A stretch of 64,000 bases of DNA, from contig NZ_JABAPM010000002.1 of the NCBI RefSeq assembly GCF_018913465.1, forward strand, positions 186,001-250,000, written 5' to 3'. The notes beneath the pieces are model-generated. The model worked only from the letters and a program-made list of their open reading frames with translations, made no database searches and was not told where the DNA came from. A program made the translations under genes and the position numbers. This document shows positions 33,650 through 44,219 of the stretch, piece after piece. The stretch comes from Arcanobacterium phocae (GTDB lineage Bacteria > Actinomycetota > Actinomycetes > Actinomycetales > Actinomycetaceae). Position 1 is the stretch's first letter. Each line of letters begins with the position of its first letter.

Positions 33650-36559
33650 TCAGTCGCGTGGCTTTTCGCGCATTTCGTAGGTCTCGATCATGTCGCCTTG
33701 AGCAATATCTTTGTAGCCGAGGGTGATACCACATTCGTAACCTTCACGGACTTCAGTGACATCATCCTTTTCCCGGCGCAAGGAGACGATTTCGAGGTTT
33801 TCAGCAATCGTCTTTCCGTTGCGGATCAGTCGAGCCTTGTGGCCACGACGGATCGCGCCCGAACGAACAATCGAACCTGCGATGAGGCCGAACTTACCGG
33901 ACTTGAATACCTGGCGAATCTCTGCAGTAGCAACTTGTACTTCTTCATAGATTGGCTTGAGCTTACCCTTCATAGCTGCTTCGACTTCATCGATAGCATC
34001 GTAGATGACGGAGTAGAACTTCATTTCTACGCCTTCAGCATCAGCCAATTCAGTGACTCGTTCTGCTGGACGGACGTTGAAGCCAATGATGATGGCGTTG
34101 TCCACGGTTGCTAGATCGACGTCGGACTGGGTGATCGCGCCAACACCACGGTGAATAACGTTCAGCTGAACTTCATCGCCGCCAATTTCGATATCGAGCA
34201 AAGACGATTCCAGTGCTTCGACCGAACCGGAGGAATCACCCTTGATGATGAGGTTGAGGTTTTCAATCTTGCCCTCTTCGATGGCTGCGTTGAGGTCTTC
34301 AAGCGAAACACGCTTACGGCGCTTGGCCAATGTTGCGGCGCGCTTAGCAGCTTCACGACGTTCCGCGATCTGACGTGCGGTGCGGTCGTCTTCAGCAACG
34401 ATGAGCTGATCGCCAGCTCCCGGAACTGAAGTCAAACCGAGGACCTGAACTGGACGGGCTGGACCCGCTTCAGTCAACCGGTTACCGTGCTCATCAATCA
34501 TTGCGCGGACACGTCCGTACGCAGTACCAACGACGATCGGGTCACCAATGCGCAAGGTTCCTTCTTGGACCAGCGCGGTAATAACCGAACCACGGCCCTG
34601 ATCGAGCTTGGCTTCAATTGCTACACCGCGAGCTGGTTTGTTTGGATTTGCCGTAGGCGTTACCAAAATATCGGAGGTAGTCAGTACGGTTTCCAGCAAG
34701 GCTGGAATATTGATGCGTTGCTTTGCCGAAATATCAACGAATGCAACGTCACCACCGTATTCTTCGGCAACTAAGTTGTATTCAGTGAGCTGAGCACGAA
34801 CCTTATCCGGGTTCGCTCCGTCAACATCAATTTTGTTGACTGCGACGACGATCGGCACACTTGCCGCTTGCGCATGGTTAATTGCTTCTACGGTCTGTGG
34901 CATAACGCCGTCGTTCGCAGCAACAACCAAAATAGCAACGTCAGTGATATCAGCACCACGGGCACGCATCTGGGTAAACGCTTCGTGTCCTGGGGTGTCA
35001 ATGAAGGTAATGGCGCGCTCGCCGTCTTCAACTTTAACGTGGGTCTGGTAAGCACCAATAGACTGAGTAATTCCGCCAGCTTCACCTTCGACAACGTCCG
35101 CGTTGCGGATTGCGTCCAGGAGCTTGGTCTTACCGTGGTCAACGTGACCCATGACGGTAACAACTGGTGGGCGTGGGACGCGATCGTTATCAGATTCATC
35201 GGCATGTTCGGCATCGATATCGATATCGAAGGACTCGAGAATCTCACGGTCTTCGTCTTCTGGACTCATGATCTTGATGTCATAACCAAGTTCTGCGCCG
35301 AGTAGTGCGAAAGTATCTTCGTCTAGGGACTGATTAGCGGTAGCCATCTCACCCATCCGGAACAGCACTGTCACCAATGCCGCTGGATCTGCTTCGATGC
35401 GTTCTGCGAAATCAGCGAGCGACGCGCCGGCGCGGACACGAACCACAGTGGATCCATCACCACGTGGAATCTGTACGCCCTGGAGCATCGGTGATTGCTG
35501 CTCTTCCCATTCTTGACGCTTTGCGCGCTTGGACTTACGGTTGCCACGGCCACCGCCTTGACGTCCGAAAGCACCTGCGGTTGAGCCGCCACGAGCTTTA
35601 CCGCCAGAACGGGTGAAACCAGGGCGACCGCCAGAATTGTTACCGCCGAAACCGCCACCGTTACCGCCACGGCCACGGCCACCACCACGGCTAGGAGCAG
35701 CTGCTGGCACTTGTTCTGGCATCATATTAGGGCTTGGCCGGTTACCGGCACCAGTGCGTGGTGGACGCGCAGTTCCCTCAGGACGTGGACCACGACCCTG
35801 ACCGCCACGACCACCTTGGCCACCTTGGCTGCCTTGACCTTTACCAGCAAAAGAAGAGCCATTTGGACGAGGACCGCGACCTTGGCCGCCTTGACCGTTG
35901 CGTCCGCCCATCCCTTGTTTTGAAGAGAATGGAGAGTTTCCTGGACGCGGTGCTCCTGGACGAGGACGACCACCACTTGGACGCGGTGGTGCAGCTTCAC
36001 GGGCTGCCTCTGCAGAGGCATGTGCCGACCCAGGTGTTACCCCACGAGCCACTGGACGTGGCGATGGACTTGGCTTCTTTGCCGGCTTACCCTCACTTGC
36101 TCCAGGCTTTTGAGCAGACGGCTTGTTCGTAGCAGGTTTTGCCAATCCCGGCTTTCCTGAGGCCGGCTTAGGCGCAGCTGCCTTTGAGCTAGCTGGCTTA
36201 GCAGACTTGGGTGCTGGCTTTGCAGCAGCGGTCTTTGCCGTAGCTTTCTTCACTGCAGGCTTCGGTACCGCCGGAGTAGGCGCACTAGGCTTCTTAGTGT
36301 CTGCCACTGGTGCAGACTCAGTAGTTGCTGACGTCGATTGTGCCGACGCAGACTTAGCTGCCGGTTTCTTGGCAGTCTTCTTCGGATCCACCTGATCGGG
36401 ATGCGATTCAAAATATTCACGTGCTTTACGCACTACTGGTGCCTCGATTGACGAGGATGCTGATTTTACGAATTCGCCTTCAGATTTAAGCACTTCAAGC
36501 AACTTTTTGCTTGTCACACCAATCTCTTTAGCAAGTTCATGGACGCGGACCTTAGCCAC
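33650..36559 (-). CDS. infB: Translation initiation factor IF-2
   Basis: GTPase that places initiator tRNA on the ribosome, 969 residues. An N-terminal IF2N helix domain ([15 protein letters not shown]) is followed by a long Ala/Pro/Lys then Gly/Arg-rich linker (about residues 55-340). The G domain has [22 protein letters not shown] and NKID, and two beta-barrel domains plus the C2 fMet-tRNA domain complete it. The long low-complexity linker is normal for actinobacterial IF-2. Confidence 0.97.
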   Translation of the reverse strand: MAKVRVHELAKEIGVTSKKLLEVLKSEGEFVKSASSSIEAPVVRKAREYFESHPDQVDPKKTAKKPAAKSASAQSTSATTESAPVADTKKPSAPTPAVPKPAVKKATAKTAAAKPAPKSAKPASSKAAAPKPASGKPGLAKPATNKPSAQKPGASEGKPAKKPSPSPRPVARGVTPGSAHASAEAAREAAPPRPSGGRPRPGAPRPGNSPFSSKQGMGGRNGQGGQGRGPRPNGSSFAGKGQGSQGGQGGRGGQGRGPRPEGTARPPRTGAGNRPSPNMMPEQVPAAAPSRGGGRGRGGNGGGFGGNNSGGRPGFTRSGGKARGGSTAGAFGRQGGGRGNRKSKRAKRQEWEEQQSPMLQGVQIPRGDGSTVVRVRAGASLADFAERIEADPAALVTVLFRMGEMATANQSLDEDTFALLGAELGYDIKIMSPEDEDREILESFDIDIDAEHADESDNDRVPRPPVVTVMGHVDHGKTKLLDAIRNADVVEGEAGGITQSIGAYQTHVKVEDGERAITFIDTPGHEAFTQMRARGADITDVAILVVAANDGVMPQTVEAINHAQAASVPIVVAVNKIDVDGANPDKVRAQLTEYNLVAEEYGGDVAFVDISAKQRINIPALLETVLTTSDILVTPTANPNKPARGVAIEAKLDQGRGSVITALVQEGTLRIGDPIVVGTAYGRVRAMIDEHGNRLTEAGPARPVQVLGLTSVPGAGDQLIVAEDDRTARQIAERREAAKRAATLAKRRKRVSLEDLNAAIEEGKIENLNLIIKGDSSGSVEALESSLLDIEIGGDEVQLNVIHRGVGAITQSDVDLATVDNAIIIGFNVRPAERVTELADAEGVEMKFYSVIYDAIDEVEAAMKGKLKPIYEEVQVATAEIRQVFKSGKFGLIAGSIVRSGAIRRGHKARLIRNGKTIAENLEIVSLRREKDDVTEVREGYECGITLGYKDIAQGDMIETYEMREKPRD

Positions 36560-36628
36560 ATTTCTCCTTATGTCTTGGCCCGCGCAAATGTGCGTCAGGC
36601 CCCTGTTTGGCAGCTCATCGCTGGGTAC

Positions 36629-36988
36629 TCATCGGGTGCCCATCGGCTCTCTACCCGCTTTCATTGGGTTATTCGCACTTAACTGTGCTGATCGAACAAA
36701 ATCACTCACATAAGCAACTACTGCATCAGTATTAGCTATAGGACGTTTGAAAGCCCTTGCGAACTGAGACGCTTTAACTGCTTGTGCGACACATTCGGAA
36801 CATAGATGAATCCATGCTCCCCGCCCCTGCATGGATGCTCGAGGATCTGGTTGAACAGATCCATCATTGCAAGCTACTACACGCAAAAGCTCGTTCCGGT
36901 ATGCTTTGCCGCGGCAACCGATGCAGGTACGAACCATGATCCGGTCACGGAAACCGGTTACATTCGTATCGATCGATAGCTTTGACAT
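36629..36988 (-). CDS. ylxR: YlxR family RNA-binding/nucleoid protein
   Basis: Small basic protein of the YlxR (DUF448) family between nusA and infB, about 119 residues. The family core VRTCIGCRGKAYRNELLRVV and GRGAWIHLCSECVAQA are clear. The start is a choice: the ATG at 36988 follows a predicted promoter so closely that the mRNA would be leaderless, while 36994 lies before the predicted start point and 36937 gives the shortest family-like form. Confidence 0.88.
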   Translation of the reverse strand: MSKLSIDTNVTGFRDRIMVRTCIGCRGKAYRNELLRVVACNDGSVQPDPRASMQGRGAWIHLCSECVAQAVKASQFARAFKRPIANTDAVVAYVSDFVRSAQLSANNPMKAGREPMGTR

Positions 36989-36996
36989 AGACATAC

Positions 36997-37026
36997 AGTA
37001 TTCAGTCTACTGTATCTGTGAGTCAA
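36997..37026 (-). promoter_or_regulatory. Promoter of ylxR-infB
   Basis: On the minus strand TTGACT (37026-37021) and AATACT (37002-36997) are 18 bases apart. The -35 overlaps the T-rich tail of the nusA terminator, so initiation restarts right where the upstream operon ends. The strength is inferred. Confidence 0.5.
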
Positions 37027-37079
37027 AAATAAACGATAAGAGCCGTGCCTCTGCACACATTGCACAAGCACGGCTCTTA
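37027..37079 (-). terminator. Rho-independent terminator after nusA
   Basis: A perfect 12-base stem, TAAGAGCCGTGC (37037-37048) with 37068-37079, is followed on the minus strand by TCGTTTATTTTTGAC. This would separate rimP-nusA from ylxR-infB, often one operon elsewhere. Confidence 0.85.
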
Positions 37080-37098
37080 GATGTCAGATAAGCCAGTC

Positions 37099-38076
37099 TT
37101 ATTCAGATTCCTTACGAATATCGATTGACCAGCCCGTAAGCTTAGCAGCTAGGCGTACATTTTGTGCTTCCTTACCAATAGCCAAAGACGCTTGATCATC
37201 AGGAACAACTGCACGTGCTTGGCGCATATCCGGATTGAGAATCTCTACCTCGGCCACCTTAGCAGGAGATAATGCCGCCGCAATGAACTTGGCTGGATCG
37301 TCGTCATAATCAACAACATCGATCTTTTCACCATGTAACTCTTGAGTTACTGCACGAACACGCTGACCATTGTGACCAATCAAAGCACCCTTAGCACCGA
37401 CTGATTCATCATTGCTCCATACCGCAATCTTGGTGCGATGGCCTGCTTCACGAGCAAGCGCAACAATCTCAACCGTACCATCAGCGATTTCTGGGACTTC
37501 GCTCTCGAATAGCTGACGCACGAAATCAGGGTGCGAGCGAGATAACCGAATGGATGCTCCATGATTACCGACTGAAATATCCAGTACCAAGGCACGAATA
37601 AGATCGCCGTGCTTGAAGTGTTCCGAAGCTACTTGTTCGTCTGCGCGCAATAAACCGCGATTCTCACCTAGCTCCACAAAAATATCGCGCGATAACGACG
37701 ACGCACCGGCAGAACCTTCAACTACACCAGAAACGAGCTGTCCCTTTTTCCCCTGAAACGAACCAAGGACGCGCTCCGTTTCAGCGTCACGCAAACGCTG
37801 TGCAATGATCGACCGTGCCGTTGACGTGGCGATTCGTCCAAAATCATTCGGAGTATCGTCAAACTCGCCAATAACTTCGTCATTCTCATCGACTTCAGGT
37901 GCCCATACAGTCACTTTTCCGGTAGTGCGATCTAACTCTACGCGAGCACCACGAACCGCTCCAGGAACACGATTGTAGGCATGAACCAAAGCTTCCTCAA
38001 TAGCGTTGAGGAGAACATTCAGATCGATACCGAGTTCGGATTCTACAATCCGAAGTTCATTCATTGACAGTTCCAT
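37099..38076 (-). CDS. nusA: Transcription termination/antitermination factor NusA
   Basis: RNA polymerase-binding elongation factor, 325 residues. It has an N-terminal polymerase-binding domain, an S1 domain (GQLVSGVVEGSAG region) and two KH domains (IGHNGQRVRAVTQELHGEKIDVV; DDQASLAIGKEAQNVRLAAKLTGW). It lacks the C-terminal acidic repeats of enteric NusA, as expected for actinobacteria. It overlaps rimP by one base. Confidence 0.96.
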   Translation of the reverse strand: MELSMNELRIVESELGIDLNVLLNAIEEALVHAYNRVPGAVRGARVELDRTTGKVTVWAPEVDENDEVIGEFDDTPNDFGRIATSTARSIIAQRLRDAETERVLGSFQGKKGQLVSGVVEGSAGASSLSRDIFVELGENRGLLRADEQVASEHFKHGDLIRALVLDISVGNHGASIRLSRSHPDFVRQLFESEVPEIADGTVEIVALAREAGHRTKIAVWSNDESVGAKGALIGHNGQRVRAVTQELHGEKIDVVDYDDDPAKFIAAALSPAKVAEVEILNPDMRQARAVVPDDQASLAIGKEAQNVRLAAKLTGWSIDIRKESE

Positions 38077-38546
38077 CAGTTCTCTCCCTTGGCCTTGTTA
38101 AGCTCGATAACAACGTGAGCACGTGCTACGTCTGCAACCGCAATTGTACCTGCATCGTGCTCCAGCGTGATAACGCCGTCGGCAACATCTGAAATACGTT
38201 CCGTTAGCTTCGTCCCATCGGACATTTTGAAAGCAACTTTACGACCAATGGCACGTGAAAAATGACGCTCTTCGGAAAGCTCCCGGGTAGCACCTGGCGT
38301 AGATACTTCGAGGGTATAGGCACCACGGATCGGATCGTGCTCATCTAGCACTTCGGACACGGCCCGCGAAACGTCCGTTAGCTGTGTGGAATCAACCCCA
38401 CCCGGCCCGGACGGCAGATCTACTGTAACCCGGACAACCGTGTGTTTACCTGCCCCTACAACGCGAACTGTTTCCAGCCATAAGCCTGCATCGCGAATGA
38501 CCGGATCAAGAAGTTGCGCAATCTGCGCCGAAACATTGTCTACCAT
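38076..38546 (-). CDS. rimP: Ribosome maturation factor RimP
   Basis: 30S assembly factor, 156 residues. The N-terminal domain includes VRVTVDLPSGPGGVDSTQL and SRAVSEVLDEHDPI, with the family signature YTLEVSTPGATRELSEERHF, and the C-terminal SH3-like domain follows. It is the first gene before nusA, translationally coupled (TGATG). Confidence 0.93.
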   Translation of the reverse strand: MVDNVSAQIAQLLDPVIRDAGLWLETVRVVGAGKHTVVRVTVDLPSGPGGVDSTQLTDVSRAVSEVLDEHDPIRGAYTLEVSTPGATRELSEERHFSRAIGRKVAFKMSDGTKLTERISDVADGVITLEHDAGTIAVADVARAHVVIELNKAKGEN

Positions 38547-38664
38547 AGGTACAACATTACCGGCTCGTGCCTAGTGATGTCATAAGAGTGAAGAAAAATC
38601 ACGTTATCCTATGTAGCGCTGGGACACTTTTCCATGCCAGCACATGATATGGCAAAGTAGTGCT

Positions 38665-39573
38665 ATGACCAATTCACGTTCCCATACTAAATCTGTCCTG
38701 GCATCATGGCTATCCTTTGTTGGGCTATCCCTGATTGCGATTGCCATTTTTGCATTGGTTCTTGTTGTTATGGGGACTCGCTGGGAACATATGTCACTTG
38801 ATCCTGCAAAACCAACCCCAACTGAACAAGCCCGGCAAAATGCGGCAGTTACTATTGCGCGAACGCATACACTGGCGCAGGAGCTTCAAAACGATGCACT
38901 GGAACCCGCGATAGCTGCAATCATCGGTGACGTAGCAACCGCAAGTGATCAATGGTTGACTTCTCTTGGAGATGTTTGGGTACCTTGGCCGGACGGCGCT
39001 CCTGAAGGCTATAGCAACCCCGAACTAGATCTCACACCAAAAGAAGTGTCAGTAGATGCGCTTCGCAACGAACTTATTCAGTTATCTTCAACGCTGCCTG
39101 CCGATACTGATTTAGACGGTCGTATTGCTACGTCAATATCTGTTAAAGCACGAACTTTAGCCGCGCAGCTCTCCCCTGATGAGGAACGAGAATCGAGCTG
39201 TCGTACCCCAGATCTATCTCGGCTTGGTTCGCATATCACTGGCGAACAAACACTTCTGCGACTGGAATCTGCTCGGCAATGGCTCGAGCATGATGCTGCG
39301 ATTACTGATCCGGCACAGCGCCAACGCCCCGAAGAACAAATCGCGCTTTTGACTGCGCTCACCGAAAATATGATCGACGCCGGTACGCCTGATTCACGCC
39401 CTGCCTTAGTTCCGCCTGCCTCGAGCGAGGATATAACTGCGGCTCTGGCAGTCACCAATGCTGAACTTATTAGCCAAGCAACTCAAGCAACACCTGAGGA
39501 ACGAGAAGCAACAGTCTCATTCCTCTGTCTACTGTCAGCTGGTGAACAGCTTTCTGCGTTACCTGGTTTGTAA
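38665..39573 (+). CDS. Hypothetical membrane-anchored Ala-rich protein
   Basis: 302 residues from the ATG at 38665. One N-terminal membrane segment (about 17-40, LSFVGLSLIAIAIFALVLVV) is followed by a long helical extracytoplasmic part rich in Ala, Glu and Leu. It is divergent from rimP. In other actinobacteria one or two Ala-rich genes lie at this spot between rimP and proS, and this may be their counterpart by position. The function is unknown. Confidence 0.7.
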   Translation: MTNSRSHTKSVLASWLSFVGLSLIAIAIFALVLVVMGTRWEHMSLDPAKPTPTEQARQNAAVTIARTHTLAQELQNDALEPAIAAIIGDVATASDQWLTSLGDVWVPWPDGAPEGYSNPELDLTPKEVSVDALRNELIQLSSTLPADTDLDGRIATSISVKARTLAAQLSPDEERESSCRTPDLSRLGSHITGEQTLLRLESARQWLEHDAAITDPAQRQRPEEQIALLTALTENMIDAGTPDSRPALVPPASSEDITAALAVTNAELISQATQATPEEREATVSFLCLLSAGEQLSALPGL

Positions 39574-39589
39574 CAGAGATAAAAAGGAG

Positions 39590-40978
39590 TTATGTATATT
39601 GCAATATCCGCACATATTTAGCCGGTACACCGATATGTGATAGATCCACATTCTCTCCCGTTAAGAGGTCTTTAGCATACGATTGCCCCAAGGCAATATG
39701 TCTCAGACTTTCTGAACGATTAGCTACAATTAGAATCTTCTCGTCGGGGTGCGAACGTAACTGAGCAATAATGTCATTGGAAGAGTATATTGTGTGCTCT
39801 TCTCCGCGGCGTAAGGCGATATGGTTCTTGCGTACCTGAATCAATTCTTTGATCCAGCGGTGGAGATCCGAAACTGGAGATTCTGCTCCCAGCCCAGCAG
39901 GCCTTTCTTCGTTCCAAGGCATGCACGCTCGGCAACCAGGATCATTAAATCCAGGAATACCAATTTCATCTCCATAGTAAATCATCGGTATTCCTTCAGC
40001 TGTCATTAGGAGGCCGAAACAAAGCTTAGCCACATCATAATCACCCCCGACATGCGTGATAAGTCGTTCTGTGTCGTGCGATCCAAGTAAATTGAGCATA
40101 AAAGCTTTGTTTTCGACCCCAATTTCTTCCTCAATCTTTTTCAATCGGAGTGCATAATCTTTCCCCGTAACTCGCCAATCCGTAACCCATTCCAAAGTCG
40201 CATCTCGCCAACGGTAATTCATCGCACCATCGGATTTGCCCTTGCCTGCCCAATCTCTTGCTTCTTCCCAGACTTCTGCAACGATGTAAGCATCCGAATT
40301 CATGCCCTTAATTTTTTCACGGAATATTTCCCAGAATGAATCGTTTTCGACAAGATAAGGAACGTCTAAACGCCATCCATCAATCCCCTGCTGTATCCAG
40401 TACTGTCCAACTTTACACAGATAATCACGTACCTCAGGGTTATAGCTATTTAACTTTGGTAAGTTAGCTACGCCTTCAAATGTAAGATAATTAGGCTCTG
40501 GCGTACTTACCACTGGAAAGTCATTAACATAAAACCAATTAACAAACGGAGAACTTCCTTGATGTTCGACTACATCTTGAAATTGGTAGCTTTCATTACT
40601 ACAGTGGTTGAAAACTGCATCCAGAATAATATGCTTTCCGCACTTGTGTAACGACTGTACTAACGAATCAAAAGAATGTTTATCTCCTAGTCTTGAATCT
40701 ATAGAAAAATAGTCAACGGTATCATAACGGTGATTTGTAGTGGCAGTAAAAATTGGTGTCAAATACAAAGACGTGATTCCGAGATCGTCGAGGTAATCCA
40801 AATGCTGTTCAATTCCAGTAAGATCCCCGCCAAAAAATCCTTCCACACTCGGAGCTCTTCCCCATGCCATTAGATCAGTATTACCGTCTTCCCTATCAGA
40901 TCTCGCAAATCGATCTGGGAAAATTTGATAGAAAACTTCATCCAGAACCCATTCAGGTCCGCTACTAGTATGAGACAT
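39590..40978 (-). CDS. Intracellular GH13 maltodextrin hydrolase (neopullulanase-like) A
   Basis: Alpha-glucan hydrolase of 462 residues from the ATG at 40978, no signal peptide. The TIM barrel has the nucleophile Asp in GWRLDVPY, acid/base Glu in IVAEVWEE and third acid Asp in GSHDTERL, plus DAVFNHC. VFYQIFPDRFA at the N-terminus is typical of cyclomaltodextrinase/neopullulanase enzymes. A longer frame from 41032 would overlap the LacI gene and is rejected. It is last in the operon. Confidence 0.9.
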   Translation of the reverse strand: MSHTSSGPEWVLDEVFYQIFPDRFARSDREDGNTDLMAWGRAPSVEGFFGGDLTGIEQHLDYLDDLGITSLYLTPIFTATTNHRYDTVDYFSIDSRLGDKHSFDSLVQSLHKCGKHIILDAVFNHCSNESYQFQDVVEHQGSSPFVNWFYVNDFPVVSTPEPNYLTFEGVANLPKLNSYNPEVRDYLCKVGQYWIQQGIDGWRLDVPYLVENDSFWEIFREKIKGMNSDAYIVAEVWEEARDWAGKGKSDGAMNYRWRDATLEWVTDWRVTGKDYALRLKKIEEEIGVENKAFMLNLLGSHDTERLITHVGGDYDVAKLCFGLLMTAEGIPMIYYGDEIGIPGFNDPGCRACMPWNEERPAGLGAESPVSDLHRWIKELIQVRKNHIALRRGEEHTIYSSNDIIAQLRSHPDEKILIVANRSESLRHIALGQSYAKDLLTGENVDLSHIGVPAKYVRILQYT

Positions 40979-40988
40979 ATTTTTGCCT

Positions 40989-42044
40989 TTATTTCTTCTG
41001 GTTATTTGGAGGAGCCGTTGTACCGCGAACAATCAAAGTAGTCTGCAACTTCTTGTGCTCAACAAGGCTAGGAACAGTTGATTTTATTCTCTCAACTAAC
41101 ATCTCTGCTGCTATACGTCCTTTAGCTACTATTGGTTGTCTAATCGTCGTGAGCCCAGGGTTAACTAATTCTGTTCCTGGTAAATCGTCGTAGCCTGTGA
41201 CCGAAAGATCTGTTGGTATATTAACCTTGGCATTGCGAGCCGCGTGCATAATACCAAGAGCAATGACATCACTGAATGCGACAATCGCAGTTGGTCGTCG
41301 TTCGGATCCCCAGAGAATTCTAAAAGCCTCTTCGCCTCCTCTATAGGTACTGGGCACCTCACATAAAATAATATTCGGAGACTCAATTGATAAACCATGC
41401 TTCGCTAGAGCCCTCATTGCTCCTTCGACTCTTCTGCGCATTGTGCCTTTCCAACCGGTAACTCTCTCACTGGTATCAGTGTAAATAGCAGCAAACGCAA
41501 TACGCTCATGCCCAAGAGCAAGAAGGTGCATAACTAAGTCATAAAAATCTTCAGAATCATCGATGCCAACGGTTGAAATATCATGTCTCTCAGAGGGATC
41601 TATAACAATTGCCGGCAAATGATCCCCTAGAATATCTAGCACCTCAGAGCGATTATCTTCTAGCCCGCTGATCAAAAAGCCATCGACGGCGGCGGTAGGA
41701 ATCGCATGTAACATTGAGCCCCTGAGTGGCGGAACTAAAAGTAAATTGTACCCTTCTCTCAAGCAGACCTGTCCTATCCCTTCAATAAGACGGGGATAAT
41801 AAGGATTTTGGATGGTCTCCTCGATCGTTTGGGGAATCAATAGACCGATAGCAGAAGTTGTTCGGGTCCTCATTGTTCTAGCAACGGGATCAACTACGTA
41901 TCCCAATTCACTTGCAGCCTGGAAGATTCTATCTACTGTCTCCGATGCCAGTTTCCCCGGATTGTTAAATGCGACTGAAACTGAAGCTCGAGATACGCCA
42001 GCTTTGCTAGCAACGTCTTTCATTGTCACTTTACGCTTCTGCAT
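40989..42044 (-). CDS. LacI-family maltodextrin regulator
   Basis: DNA-binding repressor of 351 residues. The N-terminal helix-turn-helix is TMKDVASKAGVSRASVSVAF, and the hinge helix contains PVARTMRTR. The C-terminal sugar-binding fold includes GLLIPQT and VTGYDDLPG. It lies inside the operon between the two GH13 genes, so it is likely autoregulated through the palindromes at 48330-48385. Confidence 0.92.
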   Translation of the reverse strand: MQKRKVTMKDVASKAGVSRASVSVAFNNPGKLASETVDRIFQAASELGYVVDPVARTMRTRTTSAIGLLIPQTIEETIQNPYYPRLIEGIGQVCLREGYNLLLVPPLRGSMLHAIPTAAVDGFLISGLEDNRSEVLDILGDHLPAIVIDPSERHDISTVGIDDSEDFYDLVMHLLALGHERIAFAAIYTDTSERVTGWKGTMRRRVEGAMRALAKHGLSIESPNIILCEVPSTYRGGEEAFRILWGSERRPTAIVAFSDVIALGIMHAARNAKVNIPTDLSVTGYDDLPGTELVNPGLTTIRQPIVAKGRIAAEMLVERIKSTVPSLVEHKKLQTTLIVRGTTAPPNNQKK

Positions 42045-42045
42045 G

Positions 42046-43398
42046 TTATTTCTCTATGCTCTCACCAGCGATGATCAAAACAGATTTTCCGTCTAACCTA
42101 TATTCGGTTCCGAGGATACTTGGCACCCCATATAGCGCTTTGATGTTTTTTAAAGGAAGAAACTTCTTGTCAAGCCATGTTCCGTTTCCTCGATGCACGA
42201 TGGCAGCGTTTCGCTCTTTCTTCCTATCTCTAAAAATAATAATAGTATCCGAATCGACAGCTTCGATATACTGGCTTCCGCATTGCAGAGTCTGTGAAAC
42301 CGAACGCATACGACAAAGCTCTTGAATAGCTTTTAGAGTCTGGTTTTGCTGGTTTTCCAAATCAAATAGCATAGCACCACGGCATTCTGGGTCATTGCCA
42401 CCTTTCATCCCAACTTCATCTCCATAGTAAATCATCGGAGCACCAAGACAAGAAAACATTGTTGCCATTGTGAGAATGAATTTCTTTGGATCACCACACC
42501 TGGACATCAGTCTTTCAGTATCATGGCTTCCTAGAAGATTCAGCATCGAAGACCGATATTCTGTGGGGATATCCTCATAAAATGCATTCATCTCTTTGGC
42601 AAATGTATACCCATCGATACTTCCGTCAGCTATGAAAGCCAAAACCATATCGCGCATTGAATAATTCATGGTTCCGTGCATAAGATCAGGAGACAACCAT
42701 TCTTCAGGAGAGCGCCACTCTTCAGCAACAAGATATTTTTCTTTACCGAAGCTACGAACTAATGCACTAAACTCTCGCCAAAAATTCTTGTTAATGAAAT
42801 AGGGAACGTCTAACCGCCAACCATCTACTCCCTGTTCTAGCCAATATTGAGCAACACTAAGATGATGCTCTCTGACCAGCGGATTATATATATTCCATTT
42901 TGGCAAGTACCAGCAACCAGAGCACGTCAAGTAGTTTGGATATGGGTCAGTTTCTACTGGAATTCGTTCTACTGAAAACCAGTTGATGTACTCGGAGTCG
43001 GCTCCATTTTTTATAACATCTTGAAAATATGGGTGGCCAAATCCGCAATGATTAAATACTCCGTCTAAAATTACCCTAATGTTCTTATCGTGAGCCTTAG
43101 CGATAAGCTCTCGAAAATCTTCTATAGTTCCTAACCTAGGATCAACCTTGAAATAATCAGTTGCATCGTACCGATGGTTTGTATCCGCTTGAAATATAGG
43201 GGTTAAATAAATTGCGTTTATACCTAGTTTTTCCAGATATGGCAACTTTCGGATAATCCCCCGTAGAGTCCCACCATAAAAATTATCCCTATTCGGGACG
43301 AACGAATGCGCTAGAGCAGAGTTCTCCAGATCCAGCGCAAATCTATCTGGAAAAATCTGATAGAAAATCGCATCGTCTAGCCAATGTGGTGCAGTCAT
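42046..43398 (-). CDS. Intracellular GH13 maltodextrin hydrolase (neopullulanase-like) B
   Basis: Second GH13 enzyme, 450 residues from the ATG at 43398 (AAGGAT upstream, two bases after the permease stop). The catalytic residues are Asp in GWRLDVPYF, Glu in LVAEEWRSP and Asp in GSHDTERL. It shares the IFYQIFPDRFA opening with enzyme A, so the two are paralogues in one operon, perhaps with different linkage preference. No signal peptide. Confidence 0.9.
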   Translation of the reverse strand: MTAPHWLDDAIFYQIFPDRFALDLENSALAHSFVPNRDNFYGGTLRGIIRKLPYLEKLGINAIYLTPIFQADTNHRYDATDYFKVDPRLGTIEDFRELIAKAHDKNIRVILDGVFNHCGFGHPYFQDVIKNGADSEYINWFSVERIPVETDPYPNYLTCSGCWYLPKWNIYNPLVREHHLSVAQYWLEQGVDGWRLDVPYFINKNFWREFSALVRSFGKEKYLVAEEWRSPEEWLSPDLMHGTMNYSMRDMVLAFIADGSIDGYTFAKEMNAFYEDIPTEYRSSMLNLLGSHDTERLMSRCGDPKKFILTMATMFSCLGAPMIYYGDEVGMKGGNDPECRGAMLFDLENQQNQTLKAIQELCRMRSVSQTLQCGSQYIEAVDSDTIIIFRDRKKERNAAIVHRGNGTWLDKKFLPLKNIKALYGVPSILGTEYRLDGKSVLIIAGESIEK

Positions 43399-43400
43399 CC

Positions 43401-44219
43401 TTAATCCTTTAATCCGGTCGTTGCTATGCCTTTTTCGAGTGCCCGCTGGAAAAGCATAAAGAAAAGAATACTGGGCACAGTTGCGGTAAGTGTCCCCGCC
43501 ATTAGATAATTCCATGAAGTACCGTAGCGCCCAACGAATCCGGACAAACCTATCTGGACTGTCCTCATTTCCTCTGAATTCGTGACAAGTAGCGGCCATA
43601 GGAAATCGTTCCACGCAAACAAGAAACTAAAAATAACTAAGGTCGCAAGTGCAGGGCGTGCCAACGGCAAAATTATCTGCCAATAAATTCTAATAGTTGA
43701 GCAGCCGTCTATTCGCGCAGCTTCGTCCAATTCACGCGGTATCGTTTCAAAGAACTGACGCAACAATATGATTCCGAATACATCTGCTAGTCGCGGAATA
43801 ATTAACGCTGCAAAAGTGTCGACCCAGTGCAGATGTGCAATGATTGCATAAGCAGGGATTATCGTAACAAAAGTTGGAACCATTAGGGTTGCAAGTAAAA
43901 CGATAAAGATAACTTTCTTGCCGGGGAATTCTATACGTGCAAAAGCAAAGGCCGCCAAAGAATCGAAGAAAACATGACCCAAAACAATTCCTACAGACAT
44001 TAAGGCACTGTTAAGATAATAGTCAGCAAAAGGAGCCCCTGACCAAGCTTGAATATAGTTTTCCCAATGCCAGGAGGTTGGAAAAATGCCTTGGCTTGTA
44101 TAGGTTTCAGCTTTGGTTTGCAAAGATGTTGTAAACATCCATAAAAACGGTATAACTATGGATATCGCACCGATTCCCAAAATAATATGATGCCCTAAAT
44201 AAGTAAATCTATTTCGCAT
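43401..44219 (-). CDS. MalG-type sugar ABC permease
   Basis: Inner permease subunit, 272 residues, six membrane helices. The EAA loop ELDEAARIDGCSTIRIYWQIILPLARPA contacts the ATPase. It overlaps the MalF-type gene by 11 bases. No ATPase gene is in the operon, so a shared MsmK/MalK-like ATPase elsewhere is expected. Confidence 0.93.
   Translation of the reverse strand: MRNRFTYLGHHIILGIGAISIVIPFLWMFTTSLQTKAETYTSQGIFPTSWHWENYIQAWSGAPFADYYLNSALMSVGIVLGHVFFDSLAAFAFARIEFPGKKVIFIVLLATLMVPTFVTIIPAYAIIAHLHWVDTFAALIIPRLADVFGIILLRQFFETIPRELDEAARIDGCSTIRIYWQIILPLARPALATLVIFSFLFAWNDFLWPLLVTNSEEMRTVQIGLSGFVGRYGTSWNYLMAGTLTATVPSILFFMLFQRALEKGIATTGLKD

Noticed and set aside
35371-36395. Gly- and Arg-rich repeats and overlapping open frames within infB
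   Set aside because: They are the normal low-complexity linker of actinobacterial IF-2 and its shadows, not a separate repeat element.
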